This document shows positions 34,998-43,706 of a stretch of DNA of 64,000 nt, in pieces. The translations under genes were made by a program, and so were the position numbers. Every line of letters starts with the position of its first letter. Within the stretch, counting starts at the first letter, position 1. The stretch spans positions 2,852,001 through 2,916,000 of the forward strand of contig CAWAJM010000001.1 of the NCBI GenBank assembly GCA_963782445.1. Direction: 5' to 3'. The notes under the pieces are model-generated. The model was not told the origin of the DNA and searched no databases. It worked only from the letters and a program-made list of their open reading frames with translations. This stretch comes from ZC4RG20 sp963782445. GTDB taxonomy: Bacteria; Pseudomonadota; Gammaproteobacteria; Steroidobacterales; Rariloculaceae.

Positions 34998-37283
34998 TTA
35001 GACCGTGAAGCCCTCGTTCTTGAACGGCATCGTCCTGATCCGGTGCCCCGTCGCCGCGAAGATCGCGTTGGCGATGGCCGGCGCCGAAGGCGGCAAGGCC
35101 GGCTCGCCACAGCCCGTCGGCGAGAAGTCGGACTGGATGAAGTGCACGTCCACGACGGGCGCGTTCTTCATGCGCAGGATCGGGTACCGATCGAAGTTGC
35201 TCTGCTGCACGCGGCCCCCCTCGAACGTGATTTCGAGGCCCATGGCCGTGCTGAAGCCGTCGATGGCCGCACCCTGGCACTGGTTCTCCGCGCCGCTCAT
35301 ATTCACGACGGGGCCGATGTCGGCCGCGACCGTGATCCGGTGCACCGTGATCTTGCGGTTCTCGTCGACGCTCACGTCCGCGACTTCGGCGAAATGCCCG
35401 AGATGGCTGAAATGGAACGCGAGGCCCAAGCCGCGGCCTTTCGGCATCGACTTACCCCAGCCCGCCTTCTCGGTCGCGAGCTTGATGACGTCGCGCGCCC
35501 GGCCCGTGTTCAGCGCCCGCGGGTCGCCCTGTTTGAGCCAGCGCGGCTCGCCCATGACGTCGAGCAGGAAGTCCCGGTGGTCGCGCCCGGCCGCCGCCGC
35601 GCACTCCGCGATGAAGCTCTGCACGGCGAACGCGATGACGTTCGAGCCCGGGGCGCGCCACGGCCCCGTGGGCACCATGGTCGGGATCATCGACTGGCCG
35701 ATGCGCGTGTTCTCGAGCACGCTGGCCGGAAACTCCTTCGGCGAGAGCGTCGCAGCGCTGACGGGCTTGCCGTGGCGGCCGAAAGTGATGAAGTGGTCCT
35801 CCCAAGCCGAGAGCTTGCCGCTCGCGTCCACGGCGCCTCGGAACGAATGGAAGCCGCCCGGGCGGTAGAAATCCCAATGCATGTCGTCCTCGCGCATCCA
35901 CTGCGCCTTGACGGGCTTACCGACCTTGCGCGAGATGGCCACGACCTCGACGACGCTGTCGTTGCCGAGACGCCGACCGAAGCCGCCGCCGCCGCGCAGC
36001 TGGTGCAGCGTGACGCGGTCCTCGGCGACGCCGAGGTACTTGGCGGCCGCCTGCACCGCAGCCTGCGGCGTCTGCGTCGGCGCCCAGATCTCGCAACTGC
36101 CGTCGTTCTTTACCCAGGCCGTGCAGTTTTGCGGCTCGAGGTCCGCGTGCGAGGCGAATTGATACGTATAAAAGCCTTCGGCCGTCTTGTGCGCGTCGGC
36201 GAAGGCCTTCTCGACGTTACCCGTCTCGCCGAGCATCGCCTGCGGCTTGGCCTTGGCCATGCGCTTCGCCTCGCCCATGGCGCGGGACCAGCTATCCTTC
36301 GAGGCGTCGCTCTCGTCCCACTGGACCTCGAGCTGCTTCTTGGCCTGGAACGCGTTCCACGTCGAGTCCGCGACGATCGCGACGCCCGAATTCAGCGCAT
36401 CCGAGTTCGGCCCGAACTCGAGCGGATCGCCGCGGCCCTCGAGCACGAACGCGTCGTGCACGCCGCGCAGCTTGCGCACGTCATCGAGATTGGCCGACTT
36501 GACCTTGGCGCCGAACGCCGGGGCCTTGAGGTAGGTCGCGTAAATGAGCCCGGGCGGCCGCTGGTCGATGCCGTACATCGGCTGGCCCGTGACGATCTTG
36601 ATGTTGTCGACGCCCGTGACGCGTTTGCCGAGCAGCTTGTAGTCGCTGCGGTCCTTGAGCTTCAGCGACTTCGGGTCCGGCACCGGAAGCTTCGCGGCCG
36701 CGTCGGCGAGCTCGCCATAACTGATGCTGCGGTTCGTTTCCGCATGCATGACTCGGCTCGCCTCGGTCGAAAGCTCGGTGGGGTTCACGCCCCACTGCTT
36801 GGCCGCAGCGGCGACGAGCATGGCGCGGCCGACGGCGCCGGCCTGGCGCAGCGTGTCCCAGTTCATGGGCACGGAGGTCGAGCCGCCCGCGAACTGCGGG
36901 CCGTAGAGCTTCTGATCGATGATCGACTGCTCGACGTGCACGTCTTTCCAATCGGCGTCGAGCTCCTCGGCGATGATCATGGGCAGCGCCGTCTTGACGC
37001 CCTGGCCCACGTCCGGATTCTTGGCGTAGAGCACGATGCGGCCCGTCGGCGCGATCTGGATGTAGGCGTTCGGCTTGAACTCCTCCTCGCCGCTCTGCTG
37101 CGCATCGACGCGAGAGCAGCCACCGAGCGCGAAGCCGATCACGAGCCCGCCGCCGACGAAGCCCGTGGCCTTCATGAAGTGCCGCCGGCTCAGCGCGGGC
37201 GCAGCGGCGAGCGCGGCCAGCCGCTTCTGCAGATAGTCCGGAAGATAGGGGTCCGTGAGGTCCTTGATCTGGTCGGTGCTCAT
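34998..37283 (-). CDS. iorB: Molybdenum hydroxylase large subunit, isoquinoline 1-oxidoreductase beta-like
   Basis: 761 residues from ATG 37283, with GGAGG 7 bases upstream and TGATG overlap with the small subunit gene. The N-terminus has a twin-arginine motif SRRHFMKATG (from 32) and a hydrophobic stretch ending GGCS, so it is exported folded and may be lipid-anchored. The xanthine dehydrogenase family features are PDVGQGVKTALPMIIAEEL, RGGGGFGRRLGNDSVVEV, WMREDDMHWDFYRPGG and, near the end, DFSPTGCGEPALPPSAPAIA with the catalytic-type Glu. It hydroxylates an N-heterocycle or oxidises an aldehyde in the periplasm with molybdopterin. The natural substrate is not known. Confidence 0.87.
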   Translation of the reverse strand: MSTDQIKDLTDPYLPDYLQKRLAALAAAPALSRRHFMKATGFVGGGLVIGFALGGCSRVDAQQSGEEEFKPNAYIQIAPTGRIVLYAKNPDVGQGVKTALPMIIAEELDADWKDVHVEQSIIDQKLYGPQFAGGSTSVPMNWDTLRQAGAVGRAMLVAAAAKQWGVNPTELSTEASRVMHAETNRSISYGELADAAAKLPVPDPKSLKLKDRSDYKLLGKRVTGVDNIKIVTGQPMYGIDQRPPGLIYATYLKAPAFGAKVKSANLDDVRKLRGVHDAFVLEGRGDPLEFGPNSDALNSGVAIVADSTWNAFQAKKQLEVQWDESDASKDSWSRAMGEAKRMAKAKPQAMLGETGNVEKAFADAHKTAEGFYTYQFASHADLEPQNCTAWVKNDGSCEIWAPTQTPQAAVQAAAKYLGVAEDRVTLHQLRGGGGFGRRLGNDSVVEVVAISRKVGKPVKAQWMREDDMHWDFYRPGGFHSFRGAVDASGKLSAWEDHFITFGRHGKPVSAATLSPKEFPASVLENTRIGQSMIPTMVPTGPWRAPGSNVIAFAVQSFIAECAAAAGRDHRDFLLDVMGEPRWLKQGDPRALNTGRARDVIKLATEKAGWGKSMPKGRGLGLAFHFSHLGHFAEVADVSVDENRKITVHRITVAADIGPVVNMSGAENQCQGAAIDGFSTAMGLEITFEGGRVQQSNFDRYPILRMKNAPVVDVHFIQSDFSPTGCGEPALPPSAPAIANAIFAATGHRIRTMPFKNEGFTV

Positions 37284-37759
37284 CACAGGCCCTCCGTCTT
37301 CTCGGCCTGACCGGCGGCGACATGGATCGCGCGGCGGATGCGGTTGTACGTGGCACAGCGGCAGATGTGCCGCGACATCGCACTATCGATGTCTGCGTCC
37401 GTCGGTTTCGGCGTACGCTCGAGCAGTGCGACGGCGCTCATGATCTGTCCCGCCTGGCAGTAGCCGCATTGCGGGACGTCCTCGGAGATCCAGGCCTCCT
37501 GGATGGGATGCAGCTTGCCGTCCTGCGCAACGCCCTCGATCGTCGTGATGCGCATGCCGGCCGCCGCCTGCAGCGTGAGCTGGCAGGACTGGATGGGCTG
37601 GCCGTCGAGATGAACCGTGCAGGCGCTGCACTGGCCGATGCCGCAGCCGTACTTGGTGCCGATCAGGCCCAGTGTGTCGCGCAACACCCAAAGCAGCGGC
37701 GTCGACGGGTCGACGGTGTCGTCGATGTCGTACGACCGACCGTTGACGTTCAATTGCAT
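37283..37759 (-). CDS. iorA: [2Fe-2S] small subunit of the molybdenum hydroxylase, IorA-like
   Basis: 158 residues from ATG 37759 with GGGAGAG upstream. It holds both cluster motifs: plant-ferredoxin type KYGCGIGQCSACTVHLDG with a fourth Cys in IQSCQLTL, and the helical-domain type PQCGYCQAGQIMSAVAL with HICRCATYNRIRRAI. It passes electrons from the molybdenum site. It is the first gene of the two-gene operon and has no signal peptide, so it is probably exported with the Tat-bearing large subunit. No cytochrome or FAD subunit is adjacent. Confidence 0.92.
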   Translation of the reverse strand: MQLNVNGRSYDIDDTVDPSTPLLWVLRDTLGLIGTKYGCGIGQCSACTVHLDGQPIQSCQLTLQAAAGMRITTIEGVAQDGKLHPIQEAWISEDVPQCGYCQAGQIMSAVALLERTPKPTDADIDSAMSRHICRCATYNRIRRAIHVAAGQAEKTEGL

Positions 37760-37845
37760 GGATCTCTCCCCGTGGATCGTTCTGACGAGATTACCCCAAG
37801 TCTCGGCCAATTCCGGGTGGGAAGCAACCGGGCCCGGGGCCTCCG

Positions 37846-37909
37846 GCGCCCCGGCCCCGCTGGTGTCGGCGGCCCCGGCCCCGCTGGTGTCGGCGGCCCC
37901 GGCGCCTGG
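37846..37909. repeat. Short GC-rich tandem repeat, 24-bp unit
   Basis: About 2.6 copies of a 24-base unit ending CTGGTGTCGG, in the gap upstream of iorA and downstream of yggU. Copies 1 and 2 differ only in the first bases. It is likely a slippage-prone spacer; no function is visible. Confidence 0.75.
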
Positions 37910-37943
37910 CCGGCCGTCGAGGCCGCATGCCGCGCAACGGCCG

Positions 37944-38213
37944 CTAGGGCCGTCCGAAGACCCGATCGAGATCGGCCTGCTCGAGCCCTGCGAATTCGAC
38001 GAGCTTGAGCGTCGAGGTGTGCCCGGTCACGACCCGGACGGCGCGGCGCGGCCGGCCCACGCGCTCGGCCAGAAGCGCCTCGAGCGCGGCATTGGCCCGG
38101 CCGCCTTCGGGCGGCGCCGTGATACGGACCCTGAGTCGGCCGGCCGTCCAGCCGACGACCTGGTCCCCGGCAGCGCGCGCCGTGACTTTGACCGAAAGCC
38201 GTGCTCCGCCCAT
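37944..38213 (-). CDS. yggU: DUF167 family protein, YggU-like
   Basis: 89 residues. It has the family pattern LSVKVTARAAGDQVVGW, LRVRITAPPEGGRANAALEA and a final hydrophobic strand TLKLVEFAGLEQADL. The structure class is known, but no biochemical role is established. It lies between the TonB receptor gene and the Ior operon on the same strand, with no tight coupling to either. Confidence 0.88.
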   Translation of the reverse strand: MGGARLSVKVTARAAGDQVVGWTAGRLRVRITAPPEGGRANAALEALLAERVGRPRRAVRVVTGHTSTLKLVEFAGLEQADLDRVFGRP

Positions 38214-38269
38214 GTGCCTGCCCTACCCGCGAGACTCGGCGGGCCGGGCCCGAGCCGGCGACCGTCGAG

Positions 38270-41200
38270 CTACATCTTGACCGTCAAGCCGATATAGTAG
38301 CTCCGTCCGACCTGGTCGTAGTTGCTGTTCGTCGAGCCGATGGCGTTGTTCGTCGACGTGGCCCCGACCCACTCCGGGTCCGCGTTCAGCAGGTTCTGGA
38401 TGCCGCCGCGCAGCTGATAACGGTCGCCGAAGCTCCAGTTTCCGTAGACATCGAACTGGTCGTGGGAATCGACGGGACGGGTATCGGCGGCCGCGCCCGG
38501 CGCCGGGTTCAACGAAGGCAGATGCTCCCAGCGCAGCCCTACGAGGAACGGCCCGTTGCTGTAGCTGAAATTCGAGAGGAAGCGGGTGTCGAACGAGGAA
38601 TTCGTGGTCGTTCCGGTGTAGTCGATGAAGTCGGCCCCCGGGAACGGCGACTCCGCGTACTTGTTCAGATGGCTCGCCTGGACGCTGATATTGAGCAGGC
38701 CCGGAATCCTCTGGAACCCGACATCCGAGAAATTGATGCCCCAGTCCAGCTGAAAATCGATGCCCTCGGACGTAATGCCGCCCTGATTGATGTACTGGGC
38801 GCTGTACTTGCGGTCGGCGCCGTAATTGCCGGGCGTAAGCGGCGCTCCCCCGACGTACTCACGCTGAATCAAATCGCAGAACGGATTGCCCGCCGCCAGC
38901 TCCGCGCCCGTATGCGAACCCGGCGCGTCGCCGATCAGCGCGTTGTACTTGGGATCGAGGCACTGCTGGTAGATCGTGTCGTGCCCCGGCGTGCCGATCG
39001 CGTTCGTGAGCTTGATCTGGTACCAGTCGAGAGAAAGCGTAATGTTGCTGAACGTGGGCTTGGCGAACTTCGGCGTCAGCACGACGCCCCAGGTATAAGT
39101 ATCGGCCTTTTCCGATTCGAGGTCGGGGTTGCCTTCGGTCACGCCGATCACAAACGGGAAATAGGTCGTGCCGCCGAAGACGTTGTAGGCGTAGCTGTCG
39201 GCGCTCGGCGTGCCGGGCACGTAGAGCGAGGCCGGCGCGCCCTCGCGCGTCATGAGGTACTGGCACAGCGTCTGCACGTTCAACCGGTTCGGGTTCTCGG
39301 GCCGGTTTCCCCAGGACTGCGTACCGGAGGGATAGTAGGCGCAGGCGTCCGTGCCGCCCGCGAGAGTGCTGCCGCCCCTCGGCGTAAACAGCTCCGTCAC
39401 GTTCGGCGCGCGGTTCGCGAGTTGATAGCCGCCGCGGAACCGCAGCCAGCCGTTCACGCTCCAGTCACCCAACAGCTTGTAAGTCGAGACCTTGCCGACC
39501 GTGTCGTAGTCCGAATAGCGCACGCCGGGATCGAGCTCGAGCGACTGGGCGAACTTCTTGTCCTTCACGAGCGGAATCGCGAGCTCGCCGTAGACCTCCT
39601 TGACGTCCGTCGTGCCGTCGACGGAGACAGGCAGGATCACGTTCTGGATGACGTTGGGATAATCCTGGTTCGCGTTGTAGCCGGAATCGGGGTCGAATGC
39701 GAAATGCTCGCGACGGTAGTCGGTGCCGAGCGCGAACTGCAACGGTCCCGCGGGCATTTTGACGACCGTGCCCGTCACGTCGCCCTCGACGATGTCCTGC
39801 TGCAGCGCCGTAATCGAGTTCATGCGCAGGACGACGTAGTCGGCGCAGTCCTTCGATACGGACGGCGTGTTGTTGACGCTGCCGTCGGGATTGAAGATCG
39901 GCAGACCGGAGGTGCAATGACCCGTCACGGCGATGGGCACGTAGCCCGGCAGGCTCGAGATATCGAAGTTCACGCCGTACTGGTCGGCGTTGAACAGGTT
40001 CTGAAGCCTAGGCAGATAGGGAAAGCCTTCCGGCTGGCGCGCATTCACGGTCGTGTTGCCGTGCGAGGCGTAGACCGTCCAGTTCCACGGGTTGTTCCCG
40101 ACCGTGAAGTCGCTCTCGAGGCCGCCGACGATCTGGTAGACGTTGCTCGTCGTCTCCGTCCTGAAATTCGGCAGGTAGTCGAGGCCGCCGACATAGGTCC
40201 AAGGGGCATCCGGATTCGGCCGCGAATCGAGCAGCGCGGCGAGTTGGGCGGGCACCGGGTGCTGGGCCGTACCGGCCGGCGCCATACCGAAGGTCGGCGA
40301 GTTCGGGTCGTCGTAGAGGTGGTTGTACGGAATCGTCGGCGACCAGACGTTGAACGCGCTCGAGACGAATCCCGACGACGTTACGAACGACTCGGTGTAG
40401 TTCAGCTGCGAGAAGACGTTGATCTTGTCCGTGATGGCGATTTGCCCCGAGCCGAACAGCGAGTAGCGCTGGAGCGGCAGCTGCAGATAGCTGTGCGCGG
40501 CATCGTTGTAGCCGAGCGTCCCGTCCGGATTGACCTTGAAGCCCGAGCTGCCCCCGAGCGGACCCGTGTAGGGATGGGCGGCATTCATCGGGTCGGAGGA
40601 ATCGAACACGGCGCCGTTCTGATCGATGACGTAGGTCGAGCCCTTGAGCGGAAAACCGGCCGCGGGCGCGTTGAAGGCACTCGGAGTGAATTGCGAAAGA
40701 TTCGAGCTGCCGATGGAGCCGCCCATGGTCCCGGGATCGTTCCAGCCGCGCACGACCCAATCGCGGTTCTTCGAAAGGATGATTCCGCGCTTGCTGTACT
40801 CTGCGCCGAGCATGACGTTGCCGCGGCCGTCGCCGAAGGCCGCCCCCAACAAGCCGCTGACGGACGTCTCCTGGCCGTCGCCCTCTTGGCTGATCCCGGA
40901 CTGAGCGGTGACGTTGAGGCCTTCGAAATTCTTCTTGAGGATGAAGTTCACGACGCCGGCGATGGCATCGGCGCCGTAGACCGCCGCGGCGCCGCCCGTG
41001 ATGACCTCGACGCGGTCGATGGCGGCGGACGGAATGGTGTTGAGGTCGACGACGAGCTGGCCGTTGATGGGCTGCATGCGCCGCCCGTTGACGAGGACGA
41101 GGCTGCGGTTCAGGCCGAGGCCGCGCAGGTTGATCGTGGCCGCGCCCGGCGCGGCGCCGGCCTGCGGGAACGGCGTAGCGGCGTCGCTCGTCGCCGCCTG

Positions 41201-41491
41201 CGTGCCGGCGGCCGTGAATTGGGGGAGCTGATTGAGCGCGGCTTCGAGGCCGATGTTGGTGCGCTGATTGAAGGTCTGCGCCTGCACCGTCACGATGGGA
41301 CTTTGCGAAGTGTAGTCCCGGCGCGCGATGCGCGACCCGGTGACGACAATCTCTTCGAGATTCCTTTGGCCCTGCCCCTGGGACTGGGACGGCTGCTGCT
41401 GAGCGAGAACGTCGGTTTCGACACAGACGCCGAGCGCCAGAGCGACCGCCATCGAGAGCATGGCCTTGCGGCCAATACAGAACGTGTTCAT
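38270..41491 (-). CDS. TonB-dependent outer membrane receptor
   Basis: 1073 residues. A signal peptide (AMLSMAVALALGVCVETDVLA) is followed by a Gln-rich linker, the TonB box LEEIVVTGSRIARRDY, and the plug domain with INLRGLGLNRSLVLVNGRRM and RVEVITGGAAAVYGADAIAG. The rest is a large barrel ending YYIGLTVKM. Receptors of this form (no N-terminal signalling domain, GGAAAVYGADAI) are common in gammaproteobacteria and sphingomonads and take up complex organic substrates or metal chelates. The ligand is unknown. It is divergent from the IMP dehydrogenase gene. Confidence 0.92.
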   Translation of the reverse strand: MNTFCIGRKAMLSMAVALALGVCVETDVLAQQQPSQSQGQGQRNLEEIVVTGSRIARRDYTSQSPIVTVQAQTFNQRTNIGLEAALNQLPQFTAAGTQAATSDAATPFPQAGAAPGAATINLRGLGLNRSLVLVNGRRMQPINGQLVVDLNTIPSAAIDRVEVITGGAAAVYGADAIAGVVNFILKKNFEGLNVTAQSGISQEGDGQETSVSGLLGAAFGDGRGNVMLGAEYSKRGIILSKNRDWVVRGWNDPGTMGGSIGSSNLSQFTPSAFNAPAAGFPLKGSTYVIDQNGAVFDSSDPMNAAHPYTGPLGGSSGFKVNPDGTLGYNDAAHSYLQLPLQRYSLFGSGQIAITDKINVFSQLNYTESFVTSSGFVSSAFNVWSPTIPYNHLYDDPNSPTFGMAPAGTAQHPVPAQLAALLDSRPNPDAPWTYVGGLDYLPNFRTETTSNVYQIVGGLESDFTVGNNPWNWTVYASHGNTTVNARQPEGFPYLPRLQNLFNADQYGVNFDISSLPGYVPIAVTGHCTSGLPIFNPDGSVNNTPSVSKDCADYVVLRMNSITALQQDIVEGDVTGTVVKMPAGPLQFALGTDYRREHFAFDPDSGYNANQDYPNVIQNVILPVSVDGTTDVKEVYGELAIPLVKDKKFAQSLELDPGVRYSDYDTVGKVSTYKLLGDWSVNGWLRFRGGYQLANRAPNVTELFTPRGGSTLAGGTDACAYYPSGTQSWGNRPENPNRLNVQTLCQYLMTREGAPASLYVPGTPSADSYAYNVFGGTTYFPFVIGVTEGNPDLESEKADTYTWGVVLTPKFAKPTFSNITLSLDWYQIKLTNAIGTPGHDTIYQQCLDPKYNALIGDAPGSHTGAELAAGNPFCDLIQREYVGGAPLTPGNYGADRKYSAQYINQGGITSEGIDFQLDWGINFSDVGFQRIPGLLNISVQASHLNKYAESPFPGADFIDYTGTTTNSSFDTRFLSNFSYSNGPFLVGLRWEHLPSLNPAPGAAADTRPVDSHDQFDVYGNWSFGDRYQLRGGIQNLLNADPEWVGATSTNNAIGSTNSNYDQVGRSYYIGLTVKM

Positions 41492-41853
41492 CTCGTCCCC
41501 TCCCCGAAGCCTCGTGAACAGGACTGCAGCGTGTGCCGCGACTCTATTGCATTAGAACCTACCGTCAGACATATGGCGTATCGGGCATTTGTCGCATATT
41601 CGCGATTACTTTCCAAGCCCCCGCGAGGCGCAAATGCGCTACTTTTCGAGCCTGGCTATTTTGCGAGGTATGCGGCGCGGGGCTCGCCTGCGTGTCTAGA
41701 CGCCGTCGTGGTATCCTTCGTCATGAGCCGACCGTCGTCGACCTTCTCTTCTACGAAGTCGCGCCGGGGCCGGCCCCGGCTCCCCGAACCCTTCCGCTAT
41801 GCGGCCCTCGCGGCGAGCCCGTGCGCCGCGGAGCGTCCGCGCGTACCTCAAGC
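41492..41853. other. Intergenic region between TonB receptor and IMP dehydrogenase genes
   Basis: About 360 bases that must hold both divergent promoters. The left half is less GC-rich (around CTATTGCATTAGAACC), as expected for promoter DNA. I see no clear -35/-10 pair, riboswitch or gene remnant. Confidence 0.5.
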
Positions 41854-43389
41854 ATGGAGACCGAACACGCGATGACGAACCCAGACGGCCTCAGTGCCTC
41901 GGAACTGTTCGAGCGCTCGCCCTACGCGCTCACTTACAACGACCTTCTCCTCATGCCCGGGCACATCGATTTCGCGCCGGCGGACGTCGACCTCGCCACG
42001 CGGCTGACGCGGGAAATCACGCTGAAGCGCCCGCTCGTGAGCTCGCCCATGGACACGGTGACCGAGCACCGCATGGCCATCGCGCTCGCGCTCTGCGGCG
42101 GCATCGGCATCATTCACTACAACTGCACGATCGACGAACAGGTCGCTCAGGTCCGCAAGGTCCGCCGCTTCGAGAACGGCTTCATCCTCGACCCCGTAAC
42201 GCTCTCCCCGGCGCACACGATCGCCGACGTGCAGGCCATCAAACGCCAGCACGGCTTCAGCGGCATTCCGATCACGGAAGACGGCACGATGCGCTCGCGC
42301 CTGGTCGGCATCGTGACGAATCGCGACATCGACTTCGAGACCGACGCGAGCCGGCCGCTGAGCGAGGTCATGACGAAGGAGCTCGTGACGGCGCACAAGG
42401 GCATGTCGCTGACCGACGCCAACGAGATCCTGCGGCGCTCGAAGAAAGGCAAGCTGCCCGTCGTCGACGAGCAGGGGCGGCTCGTCGCTCTGACCAGCCG
42501 CCGGGACCTGCGCAAGAACCGCGACTATCCCGACGCGACGAAGGACGCTTCGAAGAACCTCATGGTCGGCGCCGCGCTCAGCACGAAACCCGAGGACCGC
42601 GACCGCATGGCCGCGCTCGCCGAGGCCGGCGTCAGCGTCGTAGTCATCGACGCCGCGCAGGGCGACAGCAGCTTCCAGCACGACATGATCCGCTACGTGA
42701 AACACCGCCACCCCGAAGTGCAGGTCATCGGCGGCAATGTCGTCACACAACGGCAGGCCGAGAACCTGATCCGCGCGGGTGCCGATGCGCTGCGTATCGG
42801 CATGGGGCCCGGCAGCATCTGCACGACGCAGGAGGTCACGGCCGTCGGCCGCAGCCAGGCCACGGCCGTGTACTACACGGCCCGGGCGGCGCGGCGCCAC
42901 GGCGTGCCCGTCATCGCCGACGGGGGCATCAGCGTCATCGGTCAGATCATGAAGGCGCTCGCAGTCGGGGCGAGCGCGGTCATGTGCGGCAGCCTCTTCG
43001 CCGGCACCGAGGAGAGCCCCGGGGAATATGTCTACCGCGACGGCGTGCGGCTCAAGACTTACCGCGGCATGGCGAGCCTCGAGGCCATGAAGGCGGGCGG
43101 CAACAAGCGCTATTTCACCGAGCAGAGCAACGTCAAGGTCGCGCAGGGCGTCAGCGGCTTCGTGCAGGATCGGGGCAGCATGTTCGAGCTCGTGGCCTAC
43201 CTGACCCAGGGACTGAAGCTCGCGATGCAGGACACGGGCGTGCGGAGCATCGCCGCGCTGCACGAAGGGCTCGAGGCCGGCGACCTGCGTTTCGAGCTGC
43301 GCAGCCCGGCCGCCCAGCGCGAGGGCGGCATCCACGACCTGTACAGCTATATGCCCTCGGACTCCGTCTACTTGACCGCGACGGAGTAG
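41854..43389 (+). CDS. guaB: IMP dehydrogenase of eukaryotic sequence type
   Basis: 511 residues from ATG 41854; ATG 41872 (MTNPDGLSASELFE) is an equally good start. It catalyses NAD-dependent oxidation of IMP to XMP in GMP synthesis. The catalytic loop is GMGPGSICTTQEV (Cys323), followed by GRSQATAVY, VIADGGIS and KVAQGVSGFVQD. Two CBS domains are inserted (about 115-230), with RSKKGKLPVVDE and KNRDYPDATKDASK. The TQEV and VAQGVSG forms, LTYNDLLLMPGHIDF and the length match animal/fungal IMPDH, while usual bacterial enzymes have TRIV and a PEG loop. No guaA is adjacent. Confidence 0.92.
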   Translation: METEHAMTNPDGLSASELFERSPYALTYNDLLLMPGHIDFAPADVDLATRLTREITLKRPLVSSPMDTVTEHRMAIALALCGGIGIIHYNCTIDEQVAQVRKVRRFENGFILDPVTLSPAHTIADVQAIKRQHGFSGIPITEDGTMRSRLVGIVTNRDIDFETDASRPLSEVMTKELVTAHKGMSLTDANEILRRSKKGKLPVVDEQGRLVALTSRRDLRKNRDYPDATKDASKNLMVGAALSTKPEDRDRMAALAEAGVSVVVIDAAQGDSSFQHDMIRYVKHRHPEVQVIGGNVVTQRQAENLIRAGADALRIGMGPGSICTTQEVTAVGRSQATAVYYTARAARRHGVPVIADGGISVIGQIMKALAVGASAVMCGSLFAGTEESPGEYVYRDGVRLKTYRGMASLEAMKAGGNKRYFTEQSNVKVAQGVSGFVQDRGSMFELVAYLTQGLKLAMQDTGVRSIAALHEGLEAGDLRFELRSPAAQREGGIHDLYSYMPSDSVYLTATE

Positions 43390-43451
43390 TGAATCGTCAT
43401 CGCGACGATCCGGCCGTCGCGAATCAGAATGCAATAACGACGGCCCGCCCT

Positions 43452-43706
43452 CTATGCGCCGCCGACGCGCCCTTCGAGATACGCAACCGCACTCGCGACG
43501 CTAACGAGCTTCGGATAGTCCGTCTCGGGCACGTCGACGCCGAGGGTCCGATGCAGCGCCGTGACGAAGTTCAGCGTGTCCATCGAGTCGAAGTCGAACT
43601 GCTCGCGGAACGGCACGTCGGGCTCGAGTGTGGCCGCGTCGACGTCGGGGGCCACCTCGACGAGGGCGTCGACGACCGCCTGGGCGAGTTGCTCTTTGGA
43701 TGTCAT
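43452..43706 (-). CDS. Acyl carrier protein coupled to a dehydrogenase operon
   Basis: 84 residues with the phosphopantetheine motif FDFDSMDTLNF (Ser41) and an acidic helix II region. It is the last gene of a leftward operon; its ATG overlaps the E2 stop as ATGA, so it is made together with the 2-oxoacid dehydrogenase. This placement is unusual: housekeeping ACP sits with fatty acid synthesis genes. It could accept acyl groups from the E2 protein, or carry octanoate for lipoylation of E2. Both ideas are inference. Confidence 0.87.
   Translation of the reverse strand: MTSKEQLAQAVVDALVEVAPDVDAATLEPDVPFREQFDFDSMDTLNFVTALHRTLGVDVPETDYPKLVSVASAVAYLEGRVGGA

Noticed and set aside
34950..37310. A 786-codon open frame opposite the molybdenum hydroxylase gene
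   Set aside because: The minus strand encodes the complete IorB-like protein; the plus frame has no family signature.
37846..37909. CRISPR array
   Set aside because: Only about 2.6 adjoining 24-base units with no spacers and no cas genes; it is a simple tandem repeat.
38201..41875. A 1224-codon open frame on the plus strand
   Set aside because: It is antisense to the TonB-dependent receptor, which has signal peptide, TonB box and plug motifs on the minus strand.
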